64,000 nucleotides of DNA from Shimia sp. Alg240-R146 (GTDB lineage Bacteria > Pseudomonadota > Alphaproteobacteria > Rhodobacterales > Rhodobacteraceae), in the NCBI RefSeq assembly GCF_947331465.1, contig NZ_CAMZOK010000001.1, positions 1,426,001-1,490,000 on the forward strand, given 5' to 3'. The position numbers and the translations under genes are program-made. The number at the start of each line of letters is the position of its first letter. Position 1 is the stretch's first letter. Shown here one piece after another: positions 46,077 to 55,584 of this stretch. A model generated the notes under the pieces. It was not told the DNA's origin. It saw only the letters and a list, made by a program, of their open reading frames with translations, and searched no databases.

Positions 46077-46844
46077 ATGCGCGTTGCATTGACGGGAGGC
46101 GCCACCGGTATCGGCGCGCAAGTGGCGGAAAAACTCAAGGCTGGCGGTCATGAGGTGACGGCCTTTGACATTTCCGAGCCTGCGGCGGCAGTTGATCGCT
46201 GGATACAGACCGACCTTAGCGATTCGGCGTCGATTGCGGCTGCGGTTGCTGCTGCGACGGGGCCTTTTGATGCGCTTATCAACAACGCGGGTTTGCCTCC
46301 GCGCGAAGGCCTGGAAGAGAAGATCTTGCAGGTGAACTATTTCGGATTGAAGGCCTTTCTGGATGGCATGCTCGAAAAGCTCGCTCCAGGTGCGGCCATC
46401 GTCAACACGGCCTCGCGCGCTGGGGCGATGTGGCGTCAGAACCTGGATGAAGTCAAAGCCTTGATGGCGATTGGCCCTGACGATGTGCCGAAATTCATCG
46501 CCGAGCGGTCGATGGGGGCCACCCGCGCCTATAACCTGTCAAAAGAGGCGGTGATCGTGCTGACCATGGCGGAGACCGAGACCATGATAGCCCGTGGGAT
46601 CAGAATGAATTCGGTCAGCCCTGCTGCGGTCAGCACCGGTATTCTTGATGATTTTGTTGCCGCATTTGGTGAGAAGGTCGCGCAAAATATCGCCCGCGTC
46701 GGACGACCCGGGCTGCCGGAAGAAGTGGCTGATGTGATCCTGTTTCTTATCAGCCCGCAGAGCAATTGGCTGCGCGGCACGGATATCGTGATTGATGGCG
46801 GCATGGGTGCTTTGGCGCAAACCGATATGCTTGGGCTGAAGTGA
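46077..46844 (+). CDS. Short-chain dehydrogenase/reductase
   Basis: 255 residues. NAD(P)-binding TGGATGIG (6-13), NNAG (LINNAGLPP), catalytic YxxxK in AYNLSKEAV and the C-terminal IVIDGGMGA. It resembles the 3-alpha-hydroxysteroid/coniferyl alcohol dehydrogenase branch (NTASRAGAMW). Placed last in the sulfatase-TRAP cluster, it could oxidise the alcohol freed by desulfation. The substrate is inferred only from context. Confidence 0.88.
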   Translation: MRVALTGGATGIGAQVAEKLKAGGHEVTAFDISEPAAAVDRWIQTDLSDSASIAAAVAAATGPFDALINNAGLPPREGLEEKILQVNYFGLKAFLDGMLEKLAPGAAIVNTASRAGAMWRQNLDEVKALMAIGPDDVPKFIAERSMGATRAYNLSKEAVIVLTMAETETMIARGIRMNSVSPAAVSTGILDDFVAAFGEKVAQNIARVGRPGLPEEVADVILFLISPQSNWLRGTDIVIDGGMGALAQTDMLGLK

Positions 46845-47009
46845 AGGATGCTCTTTTCTTTGATTGCTCAGAGCTGCGCGGATGCATGGCACGCTGGCAT
46901 TGGCAAAAAACAATCAGCCAGATCGTGACCCGCGCGCGTTAATGATTTAAGCTCTTTGAAAACTAAATGTGGGCATAAGATCCACATCCGACAAAGAGGT
47001 ATAGCAGTC

Positions 47010-48008
47010 GTGCAGGATTTTATTGCGAATTACCTGGACTATGTCCGGGGTTTCTTGGGGTCGATTTTTAACCCAAGGCAGCGAATATTTGTGCTGTATT
47101 TGGCGACGTCGATGATCTTTGCCTTCGGCGTCTACCTCGCGGCTCGAAAAGCGAAGCAAACCGAAGCCGCGTCATTCCTGAGCTTTCTGTTCCCCAAGTC
47201 GGTTTGGAGCCATCCGTCGGCTTGGCTGGATGTACGCTATTTCTTCTTTCACAAACTGATTGGTCATTTCCTTCTGTTGGGCGTTCTGGCGGCGGCGATG
47301 GCCTATGTCTTCAAAGGTATCACCGGTTCGCACATGACCCAATTGCCGGCCACGGTGGATGGCGGCGTGGGGCTGGGCATTGTGCTGATCTATATGTTTG
47401 TCACGGTTCTGGTTGGCGATTTGATTGGCTATATCGTGCATTATTTACAGCACAAGGTCCCGATCCTGTGGGAATTTCACAAGGTTCACCATTCCGCCGA
47501 GGTGATGCATCCGCTGTCCAATTATCGGGAACATCCGGTCGACAACCTGTTCTATTTGCTGGCGATTGGTGTCGGATATGGGGTGGTCACCGGTGTGACG
47601 TATAACCTGATTGGTGTGTTGCCAAACAAAATCACCATCATCGGCGTGCCGGTTTTGATGTTCCTTTTCAATGCCTTCGCCTACAATCTTCGGCACAGTC
47701 ACATCTGGCTGCGTTGGCCGGGCAACTGGTCCAAGGTCTTCCCGTCTCCGGCGCATCATCATGTGCATCACAGCTGTCATCCCGATCATTGCGACAAGAA
47801 CTTTGCCTTTATGTTTCCGATGTGGGACGTGATTTTTGGCACCTACACCATGCCCGAGGACAATAGGGACGTGAAATTTGGTGTTCTGGGAATGAAGTCG
47901 ATGGAGATGGACAGCGTCTGGAAGCTTTACGCTATGCCGTTTGCCAAAGCGGGTCGCAGACTTAAGCGCGGGGCGGCGGAGAAGAAACCGCGCTCGCCCG
48001 CAGAATGA
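47010..48008 (+). CDS. Sterol desaturase/fatty acid hydroxylase family membrane protein
   Basis: 332 residues from the GTG at 47010, which has AGAGGT upstream; an upstream TTG at 46956 lacks a site. Four or so membrane helices and the di-iron histidine boxes of the family: HYLQH, HKVHH in WEFHKVHHSAEVMHPL, and HHHVHHSCHPDHCDKNF. The family hydroxylates or desaturates lipids in the membrane. Substrate unknown; possibly a hopanoid, carotenoid or lipid acyl chain. Confidence 0.87.
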   Translation: MQDFIANYLDYVRGFLGSIFNPRQRIFVLYLATSMIFAFGVYLAARKAKQTEAASFLSFLFPKSVWSHPSAWLDVRYFFFHKLIGHFLLLGVLAAAMAYVFKGITGSHMTQLPATVDGGVGLGIVLIYMFVTVLVGDLIGYIVHYLQHKVPILWEFHKVHHSAEVMHPLSNYREHPVDNLFYLLAIGVGYGVVTGVTYNLIGVLPNKITIIGVPVLMFLFNAFAYNLRHSHIWLRWPGNWSKVFPSPAHHHVHHSCHPDHCDKNFAFMFPMWDVIFGTYTMPEDNRDVKFGVLGMKSMEMDSVWKLYAMPFAKAGRRLKRGAAEKKPRSPAE

Positions 48009-48059
48009 GGACATAGTCCAAGGGCGGCGCGGGGCGCGGCCTTTGGAGGTCGCTATGGT

Positions 48060-48569
48060 TTAGGCAGCTGCTCCGGCTTCTTCTTCGGCCGCCAAGGTCT
48101 CATAGTATCGGCGTACTGCCGCCCGTCGGCGAAGAATGACGAAAACGACCAGCCCCAGCAGAACAATGACGCCGCCAACAAGGGCCATGAAGGTGTAGCC
48201 GCGGGCGCGGTCGATGATTTGTGCTGCGGTCATTTCTGGCGCAGCGGGCACGTCTGCGGCGATGTCGCCGTCGGCTTGTGCCTGCACCAGTTGGAGGCCG
48301 GTGAGGGTAAAGTAGTCGTCAGACAGACATTGGTTTGGGGCAAGCACATAGCCTTTGGAAGTCACCCAAACGCCCTGTCCCAAGAGGCTGCGGCCTTGGG
48401 CCAGATGACACAGATCCAAGGCGGCACCGTTCATGTCGGTCAGGCCGGTTTCATCCACAAATGTCAGCGACAAAGAGGTTCCAAACGTGGGCGTGTCCTG
48501 CGCCACGGCCTGTGTTGGTCCGGTGACGGCAAAGAGAATTGTCAATAAAAACAGTCCGAACGCGCGCAT
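48060..48569 (-). CDS. Exported single-pass protein of unknown function
   Basis: 169 residues from the ATG at 48569, preceded by GGAGGCATCT. Signal peptide (about 1-23, FGLFLLTILFAVTGPTQAVAQ), an ectodomain of about 90 residues with two cysteines (LDLCHLAQ, APNQCLSDD) that could form a disulfide, a membrane helix at about 127-147 (ALVGGVIVLLGLVVFVIL) and a basic cytoplasmic tail. No family recognised. It follows the lpd terminator on the minus strand and is convergent with the desaturase gene. Confidence 0.75.
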   Translation of the reverse strand: MRAFGLFLLTILFAVTGPTQAVAQDTPTFGTSLSLTFVDETGLTDMNGAALDLCHLAQGRSLLGQGVWVTSKGYVLAPNQCLSDDYFTLTGLQLVQAQADGDIAADVPAAPEMTAAQIIDRARGYTFMALVGGVIVLLGLVVFVILRRRAAVRRYYETLAAEEEAGAAA

Positions 48570-48686
48570 AGATGCCTCCAATTGATGAAAGTGTCCTGCG
48601 ACCGCAAGTCGGAGAACGGGTTTGAAGTAGTCTGCGACAGATTGGCCGGGCACTGTGCGATGGCTGAGGCGGGATCGTGAAAAAAC

Positions 48687-48713
48687 AAAGGCGGGCCAAA
48701 ATGACCCGCCTTT
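48687..48713 (-). terminator. Rho-independent terminator of lpd
   Basis: Nine-pair stem (48687-48695 and 48705-48713) with a 9-base loop; on the minus strand it is followed by a run of six T. It lies 21 bases after the lpd stop. Confidence 0.85.
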
Positions 48714-48733
48714 TCATAGGTATGTTGTGCAAA

Positions 48734-50131
48734 TTAGCTGTGGATCGCGCCGTCACCACAGGCAAGTGCCGCTTCGCGCACGGCTTCGGAGAAGGTCGGG
48801 TGCGCGTGGCAGGTCAAGGCGATGTCCTGCGCCGATGCGCCGAATTCCATGCCGACACAGATCTCGTGGATCAGGTCGCCAGCGCCGGGTCCGATGATCG
48901 CGGCGCCAAGAATACGGTCGGTTTCTTTGTCCACGATCAGCTTCACAAAGCCTTCGCCCTGATGCACAGCCTTTGCGCGGCCGTTGCCCATGAAGTTGAA
49001 CTTGCCGACCTTGATCTTGCGACCTTCGGCTTTCAACGCGGCCTCGGTGGCGCCGACAGTGGCCACTTCAGGCGTGGTGTAGACCACGCCGGGGATCACG
49101 CCATAGTTCACATGGCCATGTTTGCCAGCGAGCACTTCGGCCACGGCCATACCTTCGTCTTCGGCTTTGTGGGCCAGCATCGGGCCTTCGATCACATCAC
49201 CGATGGCGTAGACGCCGGGCACGTTGGTGGCCCATTTGGCGTCCGTGGCGATCTGGCCGCGTTCGGTCAGCTTCACGCCCAATGCGTCAAGGCCAAGGCC
49301 CTCGGCATAGGGTTTGCGACCCGTGGCAACCAGCACAACGTCAGCGTCCAGTACCTCTTCGGTGTCCGGTGCTTTCTTGGTAGCGTATTTGACTTTGGCT
49401 TTGGTTTTGGTGGTTTCGACACCAGACACAGCCGCGCCCATTACGAACTTAAGACCTTGTTTTTCAAGGATACGCTTGAAGGTGCGTTGCACGTCCGCGT
49501 CCATGCCAGGGCACACCGCGTCCATGTATTCCACGACCGTTACGTCAGCGCCAAGACGCGCATAGACTGAGCCAAGCTCGAGGCCGATTACGCCCGCGCC
49601 GATCACGGCCATCTTCTTGGGCACTTTGGGCAGTTCCAGCGCGCCGGTGCTGTCCACGACGATGCCTTTGTCGTTGTCGACCTCAACACCCGGCAGGGAT
49701 GACGGCACGGAGCCCGAGGCAATCACGATGTTTTTGGTGGCGTGGACGTCATCGCCAACTTTGACCTGACCTGCGGCAGGGATCGAGGCCCAGCCCTTGA
49801 GCACGGTGATCTTGTTCTTTTTCATCAGAAAATCGACGCCGGATGTGTTCTGGCTGACCACGTCCTGCTTGTAAGATTTCATCTGGTTCCAGTCGACCGA
49901 CTGGGTTTTGCCCTTCAGGCCCATCGAGGCGAAGTTGTGCTCTGCTTCGTGCAGCATGTGGGTCGCGTGTAAAAGCGCCTTTGAGGGGATACAGCCGATG
50001 TTGAGGCAGGTGCCGCCGAGCGTTTCGCGGCCTTCGACGATGGCCGTCTTGAGGCCCAGTTGGGCGCAGCGGATGGCGGACACATAGCCGCCGGGGCCAG
50101 CGCCGATGATGATGACGTCATATTGGGACAT
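48734..50131 (-). CDS. lpd: Dihydrolipoyl dehydrogenase (E3)
   Basis: 465 residues. FAD-binding GAGPGGY (10-16), redox-active disulfide C42/C47 in [15 protein letters not shown]-binding [10 protein letters not shown], and the C-terminal HAHPTFSEA with the active histidine-glutamate. Reoxidises the lipoyl arms of the 2-oxoglutarate dehydrogenase made by sucAB just upstream. A 227-base gap with a terminator and a dispersed repeat separates it from sucB, so it likely has its own promoter. Confidence 0.97.
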   Translation of the reverse strand: MSQYDVIIIGAGPGGYVSAIRCAQLGLKTAIVEGRETLGGTCLNIGCIPSKALLHATHMLHEAEHNFASMGLKGKTQSVDWNQMKSYKQDVVSQNTSGVDFLMKKNKITVLKGWASIPAAGQVKVGDDVHATKNIVIASGSVPSSLPGVEVDNDKGIVVDSTGALELPKVPKKMAVIGAGVIGLELGSVYARLGADVTVVEYMDAVCPGMDADVQRTFKRILEKQGLKFVMGAAVSGVETTKTKAKVKYATKKAPDTEEVLDADVVLVATGRKPYAEGLGLDALGVKLTERGQIATDAKWATNVPGVYAIGDVIEGPMLAHKAEDEGMAVAEVLAGKHGHVNYGVIPGVVYTTPEVATVGATEAALKAEGRKIKVGKFNFMGNGRAKAVHQGEGFVKLIVDKETDRILGAAIIGPGAGDLIHEICVGMEFGASAQDIALTCHAHPTFSEAVREAALACGDGAIHS

Positions 50132-50170
50132 GGGTCATTTCCTTTGATTTGGGACGGACGAATTCTGGGG

Positions 50171-50205
50171 TCTGCGTCGCGTCGGTATTACGTCGGTATC
50201 GTGAC
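50171..50205. repeat. Dispersed 35-bp intergenic repeat, copy B
   Basis: Matches 24927-24961 at 30 of 35 positions. Within it GTCGGTATTAC and GTCGGTATCG stand as a direct repeat with an 11-bp period, one helical turn. It lies 40 bases upstream of the lpd start and after the sucB terminator; the other copy holds an equivalent place before the DUF4202 gene. Confidence 0.6.
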
Positions 50206-50321
50206 TGTGGAGGTCACGTCAATTCTAGGGAGGGAAAGACAGCTTTTCGCTTTGGTCACAGCAGACATGTCTTGCTACCGAATGAGGTGCCGCTGACAAA
50301 AATGAACGGCGGAGAAAAAGA

Positions 50322-50350
50322 GGGGCGCCAGATCAAGTGATCGGCGCCCC
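50322..50350 (-). terminator. Rho-independent terminator of sucB
   Basis: Stem ggggcgcc (50322-50329) with ggcgcccc (50343-50350), and an inner gatca/tgatc pairing; on the minus strand it is followed by ctctttttc. It is eight bases after the sucB stop. Confidence 0.85.
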
Positions 50351-50358
50351 GTATCAGA

Positions 50359-51852
50359 TCAGAGATCCATCAGCAGGCGGCGTGGATCTTCGAGCGCTTC
50401 TTTCACGCGTACGAGGAAGGTCACGGCGCCTTTGCCGTCGACGATGCGGTGGTCGTAGCTGAGTGCCAGATACATCATCGGGCGGATCACAACTTCGCCG
50501 TTGATCGCCATCGGGCGGTCCTGGATTTTGTGCATGCCAAGGATGCCGGATTGTGGCGGGTTCAGGATCGGCGAGGACATCAGCGAGCCGTAGACACCGC
50601 CGTTGGACAGGGTGAACGTGCCGCCCTGCATTTCCGCCATCGACAGTTTGCCGTCACGGGCGCGGCGGCCTTTTTCAGAAATCGCTTTTTCGATCTCGGC
50701 GAAAGACATGCTGTCGGCGTCTCGGATCACAGGCACAACCAGACCGGTGGGCGTGCCAGCGGCGACACCCATGTGCACGAAGTTTTTGTAGACGATGTCG
50801 GTGCCGTCGATTTCGGCGTTCACTTCGGGCACTTCTTTCAGTGCATGACAGCAGGCCTTGGTGAAGAAGGACATGAAGCCCAGACGCACTCCGTGCTTTT
50901 TCTCGAACTGGTCTTTGTACTGGCTGCGCAGCGCCATGACCTCGCCCATGTCGACCTCGTTATAGGTGGTCAGCATGGCGGCGGTGTTCTGGCTCTCTTT
51001 CAGACGCTTGGCGATGGTCTGACGCAAACGGGTCATTTTCACGCGCTCTTCGCGGGATGCGTCGTCGGCGGAGATCGGTGCGCGTGGTGCGGCAGCGGCG
51101 GCAGGTGCCGGGGCTGCGGCTGGGGCCAGTGCGGCTTTCATCACGTCTTCTTTCATGATGCGGCCATCGCGGCCTGTGCCGGTGACAGCAGCCGAATCGA
51201 TGCCTTTTTCCGCCATCATCTTGTTGGCAGAGGGCGCGTTTTCGACATCTGCGGACGCCGCAGGCGCGGCAACAGCGGCAGGCGCAGCAGCCGGGGCGGC
51301 GCTTGCCGTGGCGCCGCCGATCACGGCGAGTTTGGCAGAGGCGTCAACCGTGGTGCCTTCGGGCGCGACGATCTCGCTCAGCACACCGGCCGCAGGGGCA
51401 GGCACTTCGACGGAGACTTTGTCGGTTTCCAGCTCACAGAGCATCTCGTCTTGTGCGACGGTGTCGCCCACAGCTTTGAACCAAGTGGAGACGGTGGCCT
51501 CGGTCACGGATTCGCCAAGGGTCGGGACCATCACGTCGACTGCGTCGCCGCCAGATGCTGCCGCACCCGGATTTCCGGTGTCTGTGCCTTTGGCGACAGG
51601 AGCCGGTGCCGCGCCTTCGCCTGCGTTGATCATCGCGAGCAAAGCATCAACGCCCACGGTTTCGCCTTCGGCTGCAACGATCTCGCCCAGAACGCCAGCA
51701 GCAGGGGCAGGGACCTCAACGGTCACTTTGTCGGTTTCCAGCTCGCAGAGCATTTCGTCGACAGCAACCGCGTCTCCGGGTTTTTTGAACCAAGTGGCGA
51801 CGGTGGCTTCGGTGACGCTTTCGCCAAGGGTGGGGACTCGTACTTCGGTCAT
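50359..51852 (-). CDS. sucB: 2-oxoglutarate dehydrogenase E2, two lipoyl domains
   Basis: 497 residues. Lipoyl domain 1 (1-76, lysine K42 in ETDKVTVEV), alanine/proline linker, lipoyl domain 2 (about 105-180, K145 in ETDKVSVEV), a second linker, the peripheral-subunit-binding domain (205-240, [13 protein letters not shown]) and the catalytic domain with HRIVDG (H468, D472). It transfers succinyl groups to CoA. Most E2o proteins have one lipoyl domain and about 400 residues; the duplication is real here and adds the extra 100. Three bases downstream of sucA. Confidence 0.96.
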   Translation of the reverse strand: MTEVRVPTLGESVTEATVATWFKKPGDAVAVDEMLCELETDKVTVEVPAPAAGVLGEIVAAEGETVGVDALLAMINAGEGAAPAPVAKGTDTGNPGAAASGGDAVDVMVPTLGESVTEATVSTWFKAVGDTVAQDEMLCELETDKVSVEVPAPAAGVLSEIVAPEGTTVDASAKLAVIGGATASAAPAAAPAAVAAPAASADVENAPSANKMMAEKGIDSAAVTGTGRDGRIMKEDVMKAALAPAAAPAPAAAAAPRAPISADDASREERVKMTRLRQTIAKRLKESQNTAAMLTTYNEVDMGEVMALRSQYKDQFEKKHGVRLGFMSFFTKACCHALKEVPEVNAEIDGTDIVYKNFVHMGVAAGTPTGLVVPVIRDADSMSFAEIEKAISEKGRRARDGKLSMAEMQGGTFTLSNGGVYGSLMSSPILNPPQSGILGMHKIQDRPMAINGEVVIRPMMYLALSYDHRIVDGKGAVTFLVRVKEALEDPRRLLMDL

Positions 51853-51855
51853 GGA

Positions 51856-54816
51856 TCAGTTTCCTTCCATGGAGAGCGCGGCATTCACCAGCGCTGCTTG
51901 TTGGGCTTTGTGTTGGCTTGCGAGACCGGTTGCGGGCGACGCCGAAGCGGCGCGGCCTGCATAGACCGGACGGGTGTGTTTGGCTTTGATGCGTGTAAGC
52001 GCCCATTCGATGTTGGGTTCGATAAAGGACCATGCACCCTGATTTTTAGGCTCTTCCTGACACCAGACCATCTCGGCGTTTTTGAAGCGTTCCAGTTCCT
52101 TGATCAGCGAATGCGCCGGGAACGGGTAATACTGTTCAATCCGCATCAGATAGATGTCGTCGATGCCGCGTGCGTCGCGTTCTTCGAGCAGGTCATAGTA
52201 GACTTTGCCCGAGCACATCACGACACGTTTGACGTCTTTGTCTTTCTTGAGCTTGGTGTCGGAGTGACCTTTTTCGGCGTCATCCCACAGCACGCGGTGG
52301 AAAGAAGACCCGTCAACAAAGCCCTCGGCCTCCGAGATCGCCAATTTGTGGCGCAGGAGAGACTTGGGTGTCATCAGGATCAGCGGCTTGCGGAAGGTGC
52401 GGTGCAGCTGACGGCGCAGGATGTGGAAATAGTTCGCCGGTGTGGTGCAGTTCGCCACGATCCAGTTGTCGCCACCACACATCTGCAGGAAGCGTTCCAG
52501 GCGTGCCGAGGAGTGCTCGGGGCCTTGGCCTTCAAAGCCGTGTGGCAGAAGCACTGTCAGGCCCGACATGCGCAACCATTTGCTTTCGCCGGAGCTGATG
52601 AACTGGTCGAACATGATCTGCGCGCCGTTGGCAAAGTCGCCAAACTGCGCTTCCCACAGGGTCAGTGCGTTGGGTTCTGCCAGAGAGTAGCCGTATTCAA
52701 ATCCAAGCACCGCATATTCCGACAGCGCGGAGTCGATGACTTCGTACTGGCTTTGGCCTTTGCGGATGTTGTTGAGCGGGTAGTAACGCTCTTCGGTGTC
52801 CTGGTTGATGATGCCGGAGTGGCGTTGCGAGAAGGTGCCGCGGGTGGCGTCCTGACCGGACAGGCGTACCGGATAACCTTCCGCCATCAGAGACCCAAAT
52901 GCCATTGCCTCAGCTGTGGCCCAGTCGAAGCCGGTGCCGGTTTCAAACATCTTGCCGCGGGTGCCCAGCAGGCGGCCGATGGTTTTATGAACCGGGAAGC
53001 CTTCGGGAACGGTGGACAGGGCTGTGCCAATCTCGGCCAGCGTTTCGGGCTTGATCGAGGTCTGGCCGCGATCGTAGTCGTCTTTCTGTTTGTCCAGATG
53101 CGACCAGCGCCCGTCCAGCCAGTCGGCCTTGTTGGGTTTGAAGTCTTTGCCCACTTCGAACTCTTCGTTCAGGTGCGCTTGGAACGACGCCTTCATATCC
53201 TCGATTTCGCCTTCGGGGATCAGACCGTCTTTGACCAGACGTTCGGTATAAAGCGTCAGCGTGGTCTTATGCTTTTTGATGTTCTTGTACATCACCGGGT
53301 TGGTGAACATGGGCTCGTCGCCCTCGTTGTGACCAAAGCGGCGGTAGCAGAACATGTCGATGACCACGTCCTTGCCGAACTTCTGGCGGAACTCGGTGGC
53401 GACTTTGGCCGCGTGTACCACGGCCTCGGGATCGTCGCCGTTGACGTGGAAAATCGGCGCCTCGACCACCAACGCGTTGTCGGTGGGATAAGGCGAGGAG
53501 CGCGAGAAGTGCGGCGCGGTGGTGAAGCCGATCTGGTTGTTCACCACGATGTGCATGGTACCGCCGGTTTTGTGGCCACGCAGGCCAGAGAGCGCGAAGC
53601 ATTCCGCCACAACGCCCTGACCGGCAAAGGCTGCGTCGCCGTGCAGCAGGATCGGCATGACCGAGGTGCGGCTGTCGTCGTTGCGCTGGTCTTGCTTGGC
53701 GCGCACTTTACCAAGCACCACAGGGTTCACCGCCTCAAGGTGCGAGGGGTTCGCGGTCAGCGACAGGTGCACGGTGTTGCCGTCAAATTCGCGGTCAGAG
53801 CTGGCGCCGAGGTGATATTTCACATCGCCCGAGCCGTCGACGTCTTCCGGTTTGAAGCTGCCGCCCTGAAACTCGTTGAAGATCGCACGGTAGGGTTTGG
53901 CCATCACATTGGCGAGCACCGACAGGCGGCCACGGTGGGGCATGCCGATGACGATTTCGCCAACGCCAAGGCTGCCGCCGCGTTTGATCACCTGCTCCAT
54001 CGCCGGAATGAGGCTTTCGCCGCCGTCCAGACCAAAGCGTTTGGTGCCCATGTATTTCACATGCAGGAATTTCTCAAAGCCCTCGGCCTCAACCAGCTTG
54101 TTGAGGATCGCCTTGCGGCCCTCGCGGGTGAAGGTGATTTCTTTGTCGTAGCCTTCGATGCGTTCTTTTAGCCAGCCCGCTTCTTCGGGGTTGGAGATGT
54201 GCATGTATTGCAGCGCGAAGGTGCCGCAATAGGTGCGCTTCACGATGTCCATGATCTGGCGCATCGTGGCGATGTCCAGTCCGAGAACCTTGTCGATAAA
54301 GATCGGGCGATCCATGTCGGCGTCGGTGAAGCCATAAGATTTCGGGTCCAACTCTGGGTGCGGGGTCTGATCGCGCATGCCCAGCGGATCAAGGTCGGCA
54401 ACCAAGTGGCCGCGAATACGGTAGGCGCGGATGATCATCAGCGCGCGGATGCTGTCCAGAACGGCACGTTTGATGGCTTCGTCTGAGACCTCAACGCCTT
54501 TCTCGGCGGCTTTCTCTTTGATCTTTTTGCCTGCAGCTTTGGCTTCGACAGGCTCTACCCATTCACCAGTCAGGGATTGGGTCAGATCATCTGCAGGCTG
54601 CGGTGGCCAATCGGCGCGGGCCCAGCTGGGGCCAGCGGCCTCGGCCTTGACGTCGAGTTCGGCATCGCCAAGCTGGCGGAAGAACTCTTGCCAAGCCGCG
54701 TCGACCGCATTGGGGTCGGCGGCATAGCGGGCATACATCTGTTCGAGATATTCCGCATTGTGCCCCTGCATGAAGGAGGAGGCGTGGAAGATGTCGTTCG
54801 GGCTTTGATCTGTCAT
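51856..54816 (-). CDS. sucA: 2-oxoglutarate dehydrogenase E1
   Basis: 986 residues, standard length. Thiamine diphosphate-dependent decarboxylase of 2-oxoglutarate. Marks include the N-terminal E2/E3-binding start (NAEYLEQMYARY), GMPHRGRLSVLANV, LHGDAAFAGQGVVAE (cofactor aspartate), FSQRHSGI and VLLPHGFEGQGPEHSSARLERFLQ. Its ATG overlaps the stop of the sulfotransferase-like gene by four bases, so its translation is tied to that gene. Confidence 0.98.
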   Translation of the reverse strand: MTDQSPNDIFHASSFMQGHNAEYLEQMYARYAADPNAVDAAWQEFFRQLGDAELDVKAEAAGPSWARADWPPQPADDLTQSLTGEWVEPVEAKAAGKKIKEKAAEKGVEVSDEAIKRAVLDSIRALMIIRAYRIRGHLVADLDPLGMRDQTPHPELDPKSYGFTDADMDRPIFIDKVLGLDIATMRQIMDIVKRTYCGTFALQYMHISNPEEAGWLKERIEGYDKEITFTREGRKAILNKLVEAEGFEKFLHVKYMGTKRFGLDGGESLIPAMEQVIKRGGSLGVGEIVIGMPHRGRLSVLANVMAKPYRAIFNEFQGGSFKPEDVDGSGDVKYHLGASSDREFDGNTVHLSLTANPSHLEAVNPVVLGKVRAKQDQRNDDSRTSVMPILLHGDAAFAGQGVVAECFALSGLRGHKTGGTMHIVVNNQIGFTTAPHFSRSSPYPTDNALVVEAPIFHVNGDDPEAVVHAAKVATEFRQKFGKDVVIDMFCYRRFGHNEGDEPMFTNPVMYKNIKKHKTTLTLYTERLVKDGLIPEGEIEDMKASFQAHLNEEFEVGKDFKPNKADWLDGRWSHLDKQKDDYDRGQTSIKPETLAEIGTALSTVPEGFPVHKTIGRLLGTRGKMFETGTGFDWATAEAMAFGSLMAEGYPVRLSGQDATRGTFSQRHSGIINQDTEERYYPLNNIRKGQSQYEVIDSALSEYAVLGFEYGYSLAEPNALTLWEAQFGDFANGAQIMFDQFISSGESKWLRMSGLTVLLPHGFEGQGPEHSSARLERFLQMCGGDNWIVANCTTPANYFHILRRQLHRTFRKPLILMTPKSLLRHKLAISEAEGFVDGSSFHRVLWDDAEKGHSDTKLKKDKDVKRVVMCSGKVYYDLLEERDARGIDDIYLMRIEQYYPFPAHSLIKELERFKNAEMVWCQEEPKNQGAWSFIEPNIEWALTRIKAKHTRPVYAGRAASASPATGLASQHKAQQAALVNAALSMEGN

Positions 54817-55577
54817 TGTTTTGACCCCTGGGTTGGGATGGGCTGATGCAGTTGGGTTTGGGCGACTGGCTGCATCACGTTGTCGGCAGGTTCGGTTTGA
54901 TCGGGTGAAGGCGCATAGCCAAACCGCTCGAAACTCCAGTCATAATTGCGAAGGACCGCGTCGACAGCACGGGGCGTAAAGAAATCCGCTAGTGCAAAAT
55001 CGCCACGAGCGGTGCCGGTCGCTTTGGTGCGGGGCAGCGAGGTGTTTGCGGTCTCGATATTGTGCGCGTCGCATAGGGCGGCGAGATCACTTTCGAGATG
55101 TTCATAGCGAAGGCACTGATCCGGTACAAAAGAACCGTTGTCGAAAAAAATGTCACGGTCATCGGGGAAGTCGCTGTTGAGAATGAAATCTTCAACAGCG
55201 GCGCGCAGTTCGGGCAGAGCGGCTGGAGCCTGGCGATCGGCTTTGCGCAGACGCCAGTAAAAACCAGAGAGCATCCGGTCAAATGGATTGCGCACGGTGG
55301 TCACTTTACTGGCGCTTTGCCAGCGGGGTTCGCCCAGATAGGCACGCATTTGGGTGGAAGACAGGTGATTTTGCCACTTGTTGCGCCACCAAAGCAGGTT
55401 TGGTCGGGCGTTTTTACGACGCCCGACAATGCCGCGTTGATTGACAACAGCAGCAGTTTTTTCAGAAGGCGGGCCTTGGGTGATACCACAAACCTGTTGC
55501 AGGAACATCTCGACGGATGTTCCCGCTGTTTTCCTCGATTTGAGGAAAATAAGGTTATGGGTATGAGAGACCAGCAC
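54813..55577 (-). CDS. Sulfotransferase-family protein between sucD and sucA
   Basis: 254 residues from a GTG at 55577, eight bases beyond the sucD stop; this gives the family-typical start MLVSHTHNLIFLKSRKTAGTSVE. The 5'-phosphosulfate loop is KSRKTAGTS, and the 3'-phosphate loop is TTVRNPFDRMLSGFYWR. It should transfer sulfate from PAPS to an acceptor (sugar, lipid or protein tyrosine); the acceptor is unknown. It stands inside the TCA operon, coupled to sucA by an ATGA overlap. A longer start at 55643 would overlap sucD and is rejected. Confidence 0.8.
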   Translation of the reverse strand: MLVSHTHNLIFLKSRKTAGTSVEMFLQQVCGITQGPPSEKTAAVVNQRGIVGRRKNARPNLLWWRNKWQNHLSSTQMRAYLGEPRWQSASKVTTVRNPFDRMLSGFYWRLRKADRQAPAALPELRAAVEDFILNSDFPDDRDIFFDNGSFVPDQCLRYEHLESDLAALCDAHNIETANTSLPRTKATGTARGDFALADFFTPRAVDAVLRNYDWSFERFGYAPSPDQTEPADNVMQPVAQTQLHQPIPTQGSKQ

Positions 55578-55584
55578 CGACGCT

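Noticed and set aside
50449-54171. Open frame of 1240 codons on the plus strand
   Set aside because: It lies antisense to sucB and sucA, whose families are certain; GC-rich codon bias leaves long stop-free antisense frames. Its translation is rich in H, R, F, V and G and shows no domain.
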